Part shown: positions 48,481-59,091 of the stretch, piece by piece
Layout: every line of letters starts with the position of its first letter
How positions within the stretch are numbered: the first letter of the stretch is position 1
Assembly (NCBI GenBank): GCA_008508345.1
Contig: QNGE01000300.1
Location: 62,001-126,000 of the forward strand
DNA: 64,000 nucleotides
Direction: 5' to 3'
DNA from: Paragonimus westermani
Lineage: Eukaryota > Platyhelminthes > Trematoda > Plagiorchiida > Troglotrematidae
Position numbers and translations under genes: made by a program
Notes under the pieces: model-generated
Seen by the model: the letters and a program-made list of their open reading frames with translations, nothing else
The model's database searches: none
What the model was told of the DNA's origin: nothing

Positions 48481-49414
48481 GTAAGTGCATTAAGAGACTC
48501 TTTCTTTATGGTGATACGAAGGAAGCAAGGTGATATGAGGTAAACCGGTGGCTATCCGCCTTGGGATTTTAGCTAACACTTGTAACCAAGCGGCCGATCA
48601 TTCAGGCACAGAGAGGGAGCCACTGTCAGCAAACACGTAACGTTTTTCCAGTCTGAGTCAAACAGATCAGCTACTAACCACAGTTTGGGCAATCGTGCTT
48701 ACTTGCATAAGATTTAACAGCATTTCGTTAAATTTACCGGGCGCTAAGTGCTTCCGAACAGTGTTTGGTAAATCGTATAAGTAAAAACGAAAACTTGCTT
48801 CTGAATAGCGTCGTCATCCTTGGTTTTTGTGCCTGAAGAATCTGAAATAAGCGCCCCCAAATTTTTGCCAAACTAGGTTTCAACACCTCACTAACATCTT
48901 CATAACTCATCCTAATTTGCGTGATGAACCAGTCACTTTAAATCGAGTGATGTGCCCCCGGGCAGGTACTGCCCAACGCAGATTGCGACTAGAGTTCTTG
49001 GGGTAATACATACTAAAACAAACTGGTGATCCTTAACTGGTTAAAGCCACATCTATGGTTACGGGGAGAGATCGTGACTGAAAGTTTAAACAATAGGAGT
49101 TGATTTTAAGCAAACTATGCTTTAACCGGTTCTACCCATCCGGTTGCGAACAACTCCGATCAGTATAAATGCAACGTATTTTTAGCTCAGTAGTCGATCG
49201 TACACACGACTGGACCGGTAGATGACTAATGCATGACTCTGCTGATCCTATTTAGAGGCTGGCAGGTGTCAAAAAAGCTACGATATTTTTCCATCCTCAT
49301 CACTAAGTATTTCTATTTACTTATTAAAAAGCCTTTAATTTTTGGTTTGGAGCAAAAATTTGTTAAGCTAAAAATTAGTTTGTTAGTCCATAACAGTTTA
49401 AATTTGATCTGGTA

Positions 49415-49520
49415 AAGAGGTGTACTACTGATGGGCTCTAACATTAGCAAAACTCGAGTCTAGTGCTTCTTTTCGAATGGAACCGATTGGAAAGTTTGAG
49501 GGATTACGATGGCTGTGATC
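49415..49520 (+). mobile_element. Hammerhead SINE 3' part in intron 3, decayed
   Basis: Only the ribozyme and tail are recognisable. The hammerhead (49422-49466) reads CTGATGG at 49428-49434 (the last invariant A is G), a weakened stem II GCTC/TAGC, then AAAA where GAAA is expected. Stem III ACTCGAGT and the GTC triplet ending at 49460 are intact. Stem I can pair over six positions (GTACTA with TAGTGC, one a wobble). The tail CTTCTTTTCGAATGGAACC matches the 21.9-kb copy. Two core changes make cleavage very unlikely. Confidence 0.65.
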
Positions 49521-52500
49521 AATTGTGGGTGATGTTTAACTATATGAAGGACAATCATTATGTTAAGGGGAAAATCCAATCCAGTCTGAATGCCCCCAGT
49601 AGTAGATTCAGTCCCCGCTAGCCTGAGAAGTAAACTACAATGGATATCGACTATTAGTGTTTACTGAGTACAAACCGTGTAGCGAATAGTAAATGACTAC
49701 ACTGCATGCTCAAGGTTCTGATAGGCAGAACAAAAGCAGCAGTCAGATATTCGAAAGCGAAGTCTGGAAGGTATGAAGCCACGGCATTGAAGTAGACACC
49801 AGAAGGCTTATCAAATAGGAGGAGCTAAATGAAAGCGGTCACAAACTTAAACGCCCGGTCAAAGCCACAATGCTTATATCCAAAATGGTTATGAGTATCC
49901 ATGCAATAAATTGTGCCCTTAAATCATTCATCAACCCAACCACAAAATGTGTCGACTTTGAGCAATTATTGTCTGGTTACAAATCAGAAAAGCCTATTTG
50001 CCCATCGCACTCAGGCTAAAGTGAATAACCATGCTGTGTCCAGTTGGTTTATGACCATATACTTTTGAAGAGAAGGGAGTAAATATCGTGTATGTCTACC
50101 GGTAGTATTGTGAGAAATCAACATGTTCCTTTCCTCCATCCTAGTTCAGATGTGCTGCGCACTGAGGTATTTCCGATATCACCTCCCAATCAAAAGACTA
50201 AAACTAATACAATCCGCTTACATTTTAAATAATGATGATGATGGGCATGAGATTTACTAGTTGAAGATCAACCGAAGCATTCCGTCGTACCATGTTCGAC
50301 CACCGCAACTTATTCAGCTAATTGTCCTACTGTTGCGCCCTGAGGCTGTGGTGGTCACGAGGTCGTTGTTCGGTTATTGTCGCATCCCAACCTTACCAGT
50401 AAAAGACCCACCTACAAACATGCACACTATTAGTAGCGTGATTTTAAACGGCCAATTAGGTTAACACGTATGTGATTTGCCGAGTCGACCACATTACCAG
50501 GTGGCCCCTCAGGACAAACGGTGAAAACGAGCGCGAGCCGTTAAGCGAACGATGGCTGGCGGTCGTGTCCTCACTTAATTCGCGGACTGTGTGTGCGACA
50601 GTTGGTGTGGTAGCCATGTTCTAGACCAGACAAACCACTCCTTCTCCACGGGGGATCTGCTGATTTATGGGACCAAACCAAAATGTTGGTGCATAGGAGA
50701 TATTAGCTAAAAAATGCAGACATGACTATTCTGGAAGCCAGTTGCTCACCTGCTGTGGCCACCGTAGGCACGAACCGATGTTGGTCAGTCGTGCTTGCAA
50801 TAACGTTATTAGGTATCTGCTTATAGAATAACAGGGTTTGTAATTTTGGACCACAGGTCTAACAAATATATATCACAAGATAACCATCGTACATCTGATT
50901 GGTTGGTTAGTGATTAAGTATCCCCACTTCCTTGTTTCATTTGTTTGACTAAACGTATACGCAAACTGTGGTCGGAACTGAATGTTCGATAGAGCCAGTG
51001 AATTACCATTAGAGAGCAAAGGAAACCGTCTACGTTCATGGCATCGACTCAGTTTAATGAGTAATTAAAGATAGATAGGTGCACATTGGGAGTGGCTGAC
51101 AAGCACTAACAAATTTCACGACTATCTAAGAATTTGTGGTTAAGCATTAGTACGGAATCATTCTGACAGAAATAGTAGGGGTCAGATAAAGGTGGACAAC
51201 AGGTTCATCCAACATGTACAACTTGTACATTAACTGATGAACAAAAGACGGATAATTTTAGACGAGACTAATCAACTTGTAGAATATCCGTGCCACATGT
51301 ACCAAGGGTGTAATCAAACAGTTTGAGCTTCGTGTTTGACGTTTTTACTCAACGGATTGCGAACAACACAATATCACGAGTCATTTGTACTATTCAGCGT
51401 TTCAACCGATGAGGAGTTCCAGTATACCACTCTTGGAGAAAGCCTGCCGAGTTGGTTGAAAAGCTGGGTATTACGAAATGAGCCAGTCGAATGTTCCAAA
51501 CATCGCAGTTACGAGTAGGAACAGATGAGGATTAACTTGGCTCATGCACGTTACCATAAGCCCCACTCAGAATGATGACGTTTTGCATACGCTAAGTTTA
51601 ATATTCTTATGTCCAATTGACTCACTAGAAGTTAAACGAAAATTGATTGGTAAATGTTTGTTCATCTCGCGGTACGATTTTAGTGTCCGCGGTAGGTGTA
51701 CCAGGGACTACCAGCGAAGGACGCTGGGGCAATGCACGTTATATACTGATGTGGCATAGTGTGCCCTCAACCAGCCGACGCTTAACTGATTAAGCATCAG
51801 ACGTTATCCTGTCGATGTACGCTGATCAGATGGTTAACAACAGTCACCATGGGAGAATTCTCTTTTCCCAACCCAGAGAGATGAGGAGGTATACACCCAG
51901 ACCAACTGTCTAAAACCGGATAAGTACCATGTGCTTCAAAGACGTAAGATTGCCATTAGATGGAGTAGGAAAACTTTAAGATGTTAATCGCGACATAAGA
52001 ATCCACGAGGGGGTTTCAGGTCTGTTAACACCTCTGAAAACTCCGAAACGTTTGAAGTTGTGCTCACCAGTTCCAGAAAATATCAGCTGAACAGGCTTCA
52101 GCGACCAACAACACCAAGAAGTTGTTCCGCTTAGTCTGGAATATTAGAAAATATTATTCCTGACTGACTGCTCACAGTTTTTGTGTGACCTAGATATCAC
52201 TACATGTATGTTTTGGAGCTATTTTCCGCACTGAATAGTTAGACGAATTTCCTACGAATAAACCGAATTGACTGTAACGATGGCATGAGGTCATAGAAGA
52301 TGACATCTGCAACCTCACCTAAAGTGGCTTAAAGCTAGTGAGGTGGTATATCAAGCTTCTGAACTCTGCACGCCATTCTTAGCTCAACTCTAGAACCTAC
52401 GGAAGGCATACTGGACTGGGGTGCCGTCTTGACCTATTCTGGCTATGGAATACCCTCCTTATCCTTAGCCGGTTGGCTCGCTATTCGCCAGCCCAACCCC

Positions 52501-52639
52501 ACTAAGACAAAAATCTCAGACATATTCTATTCTTTGTTCGTTTGAAATAATCACGCCACTACACGAAACGCCAATGAACTGGCATCCCCCGTAGTCAATC
52601 AGCCACTGCTTATAAAATCACTCTAAACCAGTCAGTTGA

Positions 52640-53290
52640 TAACATCTGTTAGATAGGAATGCCAGTTTTCGTATTCCCAATCAGTCATATCGTCAACTAG
52701 ATAGAGTAGCCATGGAAGGTACGTTATGTTCCATCATAGCAGACTTCCGAGTAAATAACTGATTGGCTGGTAGCTGTGGATGTAACCAGTTTATTGGACT
52801 ATAAACTTTACTTGGACGTAGCTAAATTTCTTTAGATAGATAACCTAGCTCAATACCTTAGTAGTTGTCATCCTAACCAAAAGGATATGTATGGATTGTT
52901 GATCGACAGTCACGTGACTTTTCTAGACGCTGGAAAGATAACAGCATTAAAGGAGTAATTCACTGAAAATCCACGTGGTCCTCTCTATACCTGGACTTCC
53001 GTGGTTTTACACTAATCCAACGTACATGCATCCCAGTGAGTTCGTTACTCACGCAAGTAAAACAATACACACAAGACAGCCTTGCGAAGGAATTAGATTT
53101 CTTCATGTCCTTTCTGAAATCCGACGGTTACTGTAAAGGGTTTGCAGAAAAGAACAATAGATCCATACTGTACTCTTTATAATGGAAAGAAAGTTTCCTT
53201 TGCAGCGTATTCACAATATCTATCAAATATCACAGTTGACTGAAAATTTGGCGCTGTTGAACTCCGCGTAACCATGTGCACCCAGAAATG
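52640..53290 (+). pseudogene. Penelope-like RT remnant in intron 3
   Basis: One frame from about 52652 reads NASFRIPNQSYRQLDRVAM (YRQLD from 52688), which is the YRQLDGVAMGSP motif of Penelope-type reverse transcriptase, followed by damaged LADIF-like sequence and a stop. The YVDD region is not recognisable. From 52967 a 63-codon open stretch reads KSTWSSLYLDFRGF, then DSLAKELDFFMSFLKSDGY, which aligns with the post-catalytic region of the element at 36424-37570 (YRKPTWTG through SGYPLQF). A TGA at 52964-52966 replaces the expected Arg. The AVELRV motif near 53249 fits the following domain. No GIY-YIG part is seen. It is decayed and inactive. Confidence 0.75.
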
Positions 53291-54454
53291 ACCTGTATCA
53301 TTAATAAAGTAAGTTCAATACGTCGATGCAACCTCACATTTTACTCATCAGTTTGTTGGAAATCGCGGCTCAAGTTCTCTAGACAAATCACAGAGATTCA
53401 TGATCTCCACAGTGAAATAATGTTTACCTAAATGAGTATAGAATTCCGTTCTGGTAATGGATGGCAGTACCACAAAAACATTCAAACAATCGCTTCCAGC
53501 ATTCTTTAAGCAAGCGTTGACGACTAGTCACGCTCTCGGTCAAACGCGTGCATTCAGAATCCCATTATATCATTCTGATCCGGAAATCCTGCGTTTTCTT
53601 GGAGCAGCAGCAACCACTCAACTCAAACCGGCTTTATAGGTCAACAGACAATCGCACGTACACCTGATCCCATCCTTATCCTAGTGATTGGTTACTTGCC
53701 ACCCAATCGTTTGATTGAAAAAAACAGGATGCTCGTTGTCATGACTGGTACTGACAAATCACTATAAGATGTATGATTCTACCACTTCTGGTGAAGTAGT
53801 TATTAATGCTTTGGAGGAGAATTATCTCTTTTAGGTTGTTGGTTTACACCTCCATGAAAATATACGATGAAAATCAAGACTTGTTGAGATTAGCTGCCTA
53901 CCAGCCGTTTTCCAATCTATCGTTGTTTTTCGTTTTTTCATCGAGATGTTGAGCTAACTTGGGAAGACCTTAGGTACTATAAGTGAAATCAGAAGGTCGT
54001 CCGGTACCTCGAGATGCGCTTCCTCGCGGTTATGGGGTGAACTGGGCTGGAACACTGATACACGTTCATAAGAGTTTGCAATGTTTAGAAGCTATTCACT
54101 CTATGCATAGCATTGAATGTTTGTAGAACAGTTATTGTACAGTTGTACTTCATTTGCACATTAATTGAATTCATTTGGAAACATTATGGCACCACTTTTG
54201 ACACAAATGGACCGTCAGATAAGCATGTTGCGCACCAGTCCGAACTAAACATTGAAAGTTTAATTTCTTTTGTGCCAATCATAATATTGTCATCTCTGAT
54301 TCCGTAGGCGAACATTTTTGTGGTCACTCTACTAACGGAATCTGTAACTAGGGTATTTATTAACTGTCACCATAGGTGTATTTCCCCATTCAGATCGTCT
54401 AAAAGTTAGCGATTCTCAATTTTGGAATCTCTCTATGTATTTTTATTTCCGTAG

Positions 54455-55689
54455 AGGTAGCTGGCCTAACTGATCCAATCACAGTGGAGTGTATCCAGGA
54501 AAAAGTTCAGTCCGCGTTAGAGGAATACGACAGACATCAGTTTGCACATAATCAACCGTTTCGATTTGGTCGACTTTTACTGCGTTTACCAAAGCTACGT
54601 CAAGTCACTGCTGAAAGGCTGCAACATATGTTCTTCCCGCAAATTAGTGGAGAATTGTCCATGGAACAAGTTATAAAAGATATTCTACTTCATGGTCCAC
54701 CACCGACCGTGGTGCCCGGCGTGATTGACAGATTGTGCGAACGAGAGTTAGACTACAAGTCTGACCTTTTAAAGTTTTACGCGTATTATACACCTGGATT
54801 AACTTCCCAAACATGCACTGGTTTAAGAATGAATAGCCGCAGTCGAAATTTTAACATTTCTGATTCAAACGATGAGCTACAATGTAGAAGCCGGTTTTCT
54901 TCGTTTGACAACCTCCATAGTCCGCCTGGATTCGTCAACTCATGTGATCCCCAATGCACGGACTCCATGACTCATTCAAGAAGTCCACTAGTCACACCGG
55001 ACTTATGGAATCAGTATAACCCAGCATCAGTATCCTCCCTTCTCGGCACTTCGATACTCTATCCTCCAGTGTATAGCGCACACTTTGAAGAATCTACAAA
55101 TCATACGAAAACCACACCCGTGATCACACAATCACAACCATCAGCTCAGGTTAAAGAACCTATGCTTGATCAGGTGAAAGGTCAACAGATTTCCGCATAC
55201 GACTTTCCTAGACCAATCGCACTTTGTTCCTCCAAGGAAGTGAGTTCCACCCACCAAACCGATTCACATCCGGCATTTGTCAGTGCACAACAAACCCTAG
55301 ATTATGTACGTCTTTCAAAACACTCACCTTTTAGTACCCGTACACCCGAATCAGTGGATAACACAAAAGACAATGGAAAAACAACTCTGCTTGAAGATGA
55401 CATCTATAAATCATCGTTCTCCAATAGTCTTGAACGACCGGTAAATTTTTCTGACCGAATCACGACAACCAGCTCGAGCCCATCCGTGTGCACAACGCCA
55501 TCTACTATACAACTATATTACGCCGTGATGCGTCATCAGTTGAGCTTATTACACAAACACACGTGCTCTTTACTCTCCGCTGATACAGTCGATTTTACGT
55601 GCCCCGTACCAAGGTCAACAATATGGCGCCCACCCTCATTCAGTAAAACCCAACAGCCTTTGGAGGAAGTGAAACACGCTCACCATTGA
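54455..55689 (+). CDS. NR2F: NR2F receptor, exon 4 (LBD end and long tail)
   Basis: Residues 635-1045, ending in TGA. The codon split by the intron gives Glu, and EVAGLTD joins LFSS as in the vertebrate LFTSDACGLSD. Then come IQEKVQSALEEY (helix 9), NQPFRFGRLLLRLPKLRQV (helices 10-11) and MEQVIKDILLHG (704-715), the AF-2/helix 12 equivalent of IETLIRDMLLSG. The coactivator-contact helix is therefore kept. Vertebrate COUP-TFs end within about 15 residues of this point; here about 330 further residues follow in the same open frame, rich in Ser, Thr and Pro, with a CERELDYKSDLLKFYAYYTPG patch just after helix 12 and a more hydrophobic IQLYYAVMRHQLSLLH segment near the C-terminus. No known domain is visible in the tail. 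Confidence 0.95.
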
Positions 55690-57196
55690 ACTTGGAGAGA
55701 AACAGACCAACCAACAGTTAAATGCGTATGTAATCCTTCTGATAGTAGCTTTGTCCAGAGGGTCAGAAAAATCAAAAGAACGCATTTTATTCACATTGTC
55801 CCGACTTAATCATGTCTTCTCATTTGTTTTCTTTGCTTTAACGAAATATACCACCGAGAAACTGATATAAAACCACACATCGATTTCTAAACTCTTTGAC
55901 TTTGGAAAGACTACTTTACATTTAATGCTGTTAGATGTTAAAGAACGAGTACTTATTCTAGCGTTCAGATTTATGTGAATAACGTTCTTTGAACTTCAGC
56001 GGAGCGTTGCCTGCTCTTTTAAGGATAAAAATGCTCTGTGGAAAGAACACGAACATTTAGCAGTCAAGCAGCCAGTTAGTTTTCTGATTCGGATTCATAT
56101 GAAAAAGTTACATAAAGCACTATGTGCTCCAAATTTTATTTGTGGGAATCCAAGCATACGTGTGATAAAATGTGAACCACTTCGTGTTTATAACCATGTC
56201 CAGTTAACCTGAATATGCAACATAAATACTGCCAACTGCAACACTTTCTTATTAACAGTTACAATCATTTACATCTTCTGTGTCTTGGGGTTAATAATGT
56301 GGGCTGGACTTAATGCCTGCCTATGTACATCTTGTCTCCCACTGAAGGGGCCGATTGATGAAGCAGTGGACATACACCAACACACCTATGCTGAAAAAGA
56401 GAGTGGCGAGGGCAACAGTTACACCAATTGTGGTGTAGCTCTATCGCATGCAACTGACCTCGACGCCACTCGCCATGAGGTCTGACAACCCGCCTGACCC
56501 GAATGCCCAAGATCATCAAGGTCAGATTGTCAGGTTTTGCACATTGCAGTTGGACAAGCATGCCTACAGACACGCACAGTCGTCTTTTCAGTAACGTGTA
56601 CCAACATGCGAGACCCATTACTCATCAGCTCGGGGGCTGAAGCCACTGCTGTGTTACCGCTTGGATGAACTTCGCAGACAAAAGCCCACCGCAAATCTGT
56701 CCATAAGTGGGGGCTCGTAAAATTCGTATTACACCAGTAAAACCAAATCACTTGCTACCTCTACTGTTATCGCTTCAAATCGCCACGTTTTTCCAGTCGG
56801 TAATGATCTGCAATTCGTGAGTGTTTTCACACATTAGCTCTGAATAAGTCCGGTCATCGGTGAGATCGATTAAAGCTAAGAATCCGTATGAACTGAATCG
56901 CAACTGTCGGAGCACCAAACCGTGTGAAGTGAAAATAACATGAGGTTATGAACAAAACACAATACACTAAGTTACGACCACTTCCAAGGAAATTCGTCAC
57001 AAGTGTTGTAACAGAAATGACATTAGCATGGATAAGATGTGCTATCTCAGGTTATTGGTCAGAAACATATCAAACGTAAACCAGAAGCTTGTTCAACCGT
57101 ACTCAGTCACCTGATGATCCATCAGCTCTGCTGATATCCTTGATCACCATCTGTCTCATGCAAACCCCGAACATCTAGAGTAATCTTAGTTCAAAC
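55690..57196. other. 3' flank of the receptor gene, no gene
   Basis: The first several hundred bases should be the 3' untranslated region, but no canonical AATAAA was found near the stop; weaker variants exist (for example GGATAAA near 56022). Overlapping frames on both strands at 56285-56751 are Cys- and His-rich, without a domain I know, and probably belong to an unidentified repeat. Confidence 0.5.
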
Positions 57197-57432
57197 TTTA
57201 GTCTTGGTACTGATAAACAGATTGGGAATAACACAACGTTACGAACAAGTCGTAGTACTCTACGTTTCAACCACCTCGGGTGGCCTTCCTCAGGAGTATT
57301 GTAATCGAAATCACACTTGCTCGTAACGTTGTGTTATTCCCAATCTGTTTATCAATAACATGTTAAACACGACGCCCAAACTATTCAACTTCATTCGTCC
57401 TAAATTTGGTGCGGATATTTTAGTCTTGATAC
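57197..57432. repeat. 14-bp target-site duplication pair
   Basis: TTTAGTCTTGGTAC at 57197-57210 and TTTAGTCTTGATAC at 57419-57432 differ at one base and sit exactly at the two ends of the hairpin element. Confidence 0.8.
57211..57418 (+). mobile_element. Hairpin-bearing small retroelement, best copy
   Basis: A 208-bp insert with no coding capacity. Arms 57211-57250 and 57315-57354 are inverted repeats matching at 39 of 40 positions. The left arm starts TGATAAACAGATTGGG and the right arm ends TTCCCAATCTGTTTATCA. A right tail of 64 nt follows (AACATGTTAAACACGACGCC and on to GGTGCGGATAT) and is shared with the copies at 35072 and 20485. Near-identical 14-bp direct repeats flank the insert (13 of 14). 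The centre holds half of the CAACCACCTCGGGTGGCC stem that is complete in the 35-kb copy. A one-sided tail plus 13-14 bp duplications suggests a nonautonomous retroelement rather than a simple DNA MITE. Confidence 0.85.
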
Positions 57433-58644
57433 TTCCGAAACCAAAAAATGTATTCAACCTCAATACAACTATATAACTTGCACATTCCTTACGAGGCGAG
57501 TAGGCACTTTGTAGGCCTTTTGTGTGCGTTCCTGCTTAACACAGCCTAGCCTATTATAAGACTGGCCAAAAAGGCTGATGCCGATGGTTTTGATTAGAGT
57601 ACTTCAACGGTGTTACTATTCAAACAAGTGCGAATGGTGCGGGCTGCCACTGAAGCGTGTTTTAATCGAGATACAACAATAAGCTTATGAGGTACACATA
57701 TGTCATGCTGTAGGTTGACATGACTTGTTTGGTAAGTTGTGAGCTTTTACCTGGCTGCCCATTCCAAACTCTCAATGTACCCACTAGGTTCTTAAACAGG
57801 TTTGTTAGATCGCTTTGGTTCTACGAATATCTATGGGACTAACATAGCATTTTGCCCCCACTGATCCAGTCGATACAACTACTAGATTGGATTTGTATTG
57901 AATCATGGTTTAACTTACGGTATTAACCAGTTGTTCGGAGTTAGAATGAAGCTACAAGTGATAAAACAGGTATGTCATTCAAAAGGGGCTGTACATCCAA
58001 AATATCCTCTTTTACCCTGGTTGTAACTAGCGAGGGTTCTGATTTGACTGGTCGCTCCGGATGAATACGTGTCGGTCAAACCACGCCGAGTTTTAGCATC
58101 CTAGACATCCGTTTGATTTAGACAGTGAATTGTGCTCTTGCTTTCAGTGTATGCATATTTTAACCTAAATGCGCACAAAATCTGTCCGCTGTCCGCCGTT
58201 CGAAAGCATTTACTCGAGATTGTGACCCTGTGATACTTCAGCTTTGTTGAGTGGATAAGGCCTATTTTCAGTCCCCCTAAATTAATAACTTCGTGATTGA
58301 ACAGTAGGTTTCTTCATTGGACCACTGTCAACACGCCTTTCTCACTTGCATAAACTTCATGTGAAGTATCTCAATGGAGAGGTATTCATTTCTCTACTTA
58401 ATTCGCCCTAAGACAGGTTAGTAAAAATTGGCACAGCAAGGCATTCCTAGTTGACATACAGGTCACAAGCCTATCGGTTACCTGCGTATTACTGAAGATT
58501 TGCTATGCTTATTTGATCGGCCCTGATATTCTTTGAACTCTGGTGGAAATGACTATCCTGATTTGGAATGCGAACAGCAAGAAAGGCATTTCAAATCAAG
58601 ATGTCAAACAATGTGCTTCAACTGATCGTCTTGAACTCCCTGCA
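57433..58644. other. Intergenic DNA, nothing recognised
   Basis: No open frame of note and no recognisable repeat. Confidence 0.5.
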
Positions 58645-59091
58645 TTACAAATCGTACATTAGACGCCACAAACAATTCAATCTCACTTTCACACAAGTGG
58701 ACTGATCCAACATTACTGAACTTACTAGGTGAGGCTTTCGAATGTGAGTGGTAAAGTAAACAAAGCTGGTTTCTGATTTGAACACCTGAAAGTCAACCCA
58801 CATGACATCTTCCCGTCCAATCACATAGACAGACTGGGCAAAACCGTATAGGTGCACTAGAAAGGACAAAACACTGGTACTAACACTTTCTACCTTCCAG
58901 ACTACAGTATGAGAAGTACGAGATATTCTTAAATTTCCCATCAGGTCTCTGCTTAATTCCGACGGATGAGCAAACAGTACTTCTACAACTGATAGTCCAA
59001 AACACTGTGGTGCTTGCTTTGGTACCAGTTGCACGGACAGCAAAACTAAGAAAGTGAGATGATCTTGTAGGGGCTCGAACGACATTCGCAA
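58645..59091 (-). pseudogene. Ty3/gypsy-like integrase C-terminal remnant
   Basis: An open frame of 148 codons on the minus strand whose start is arbitrary. Its first third, DHLTFLVLLSVQ and then GLSVVEVLFAHPSELSRDLM, follows the pattern after the DDE core of Ty3/gypsy integrases (a hydrophobic LL-AYR-like stretch, then TGxSPxELLFGxxxRLPxDLL). The last third, with YVIGREDVMWVDF and HIRKPHLVSSVMLD, resembles the following chromodomain-like/GPF segment (VGDLVWvh, then GPYlVv). The key small residues are changed. No DDE residues, protease, RT or LTRs were found nearby, and sequence upstream on this strand (59092-59320) has stops. I read it as an old fragment; chance similarity is not excluded. 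Confidence 0.45.

Larger units (their letters stand above)
48481..54454 (+). other. Receptor intron 3 (5974 nt)
   Basis: Runs from GTAAGT to a good pyrimidine-rich acceptor (TTTTTATTTCCGTAG). It contains a decayed hammerhead SINE (49415-49520), a tRNA-like A box TTTAGCTCAGTAG at about 49181-49193, and Penelope-like reverse transcriptase remains (52640-53290). No separate gene is visible between these. Confidence 0.85.

Noticed and set aside
56310..56751. Cys/His-rich overlapping antisense frames
   Set aside because: Cysteine spacing fits no zinc-finger type and both strands are open; likely repeat-derived.
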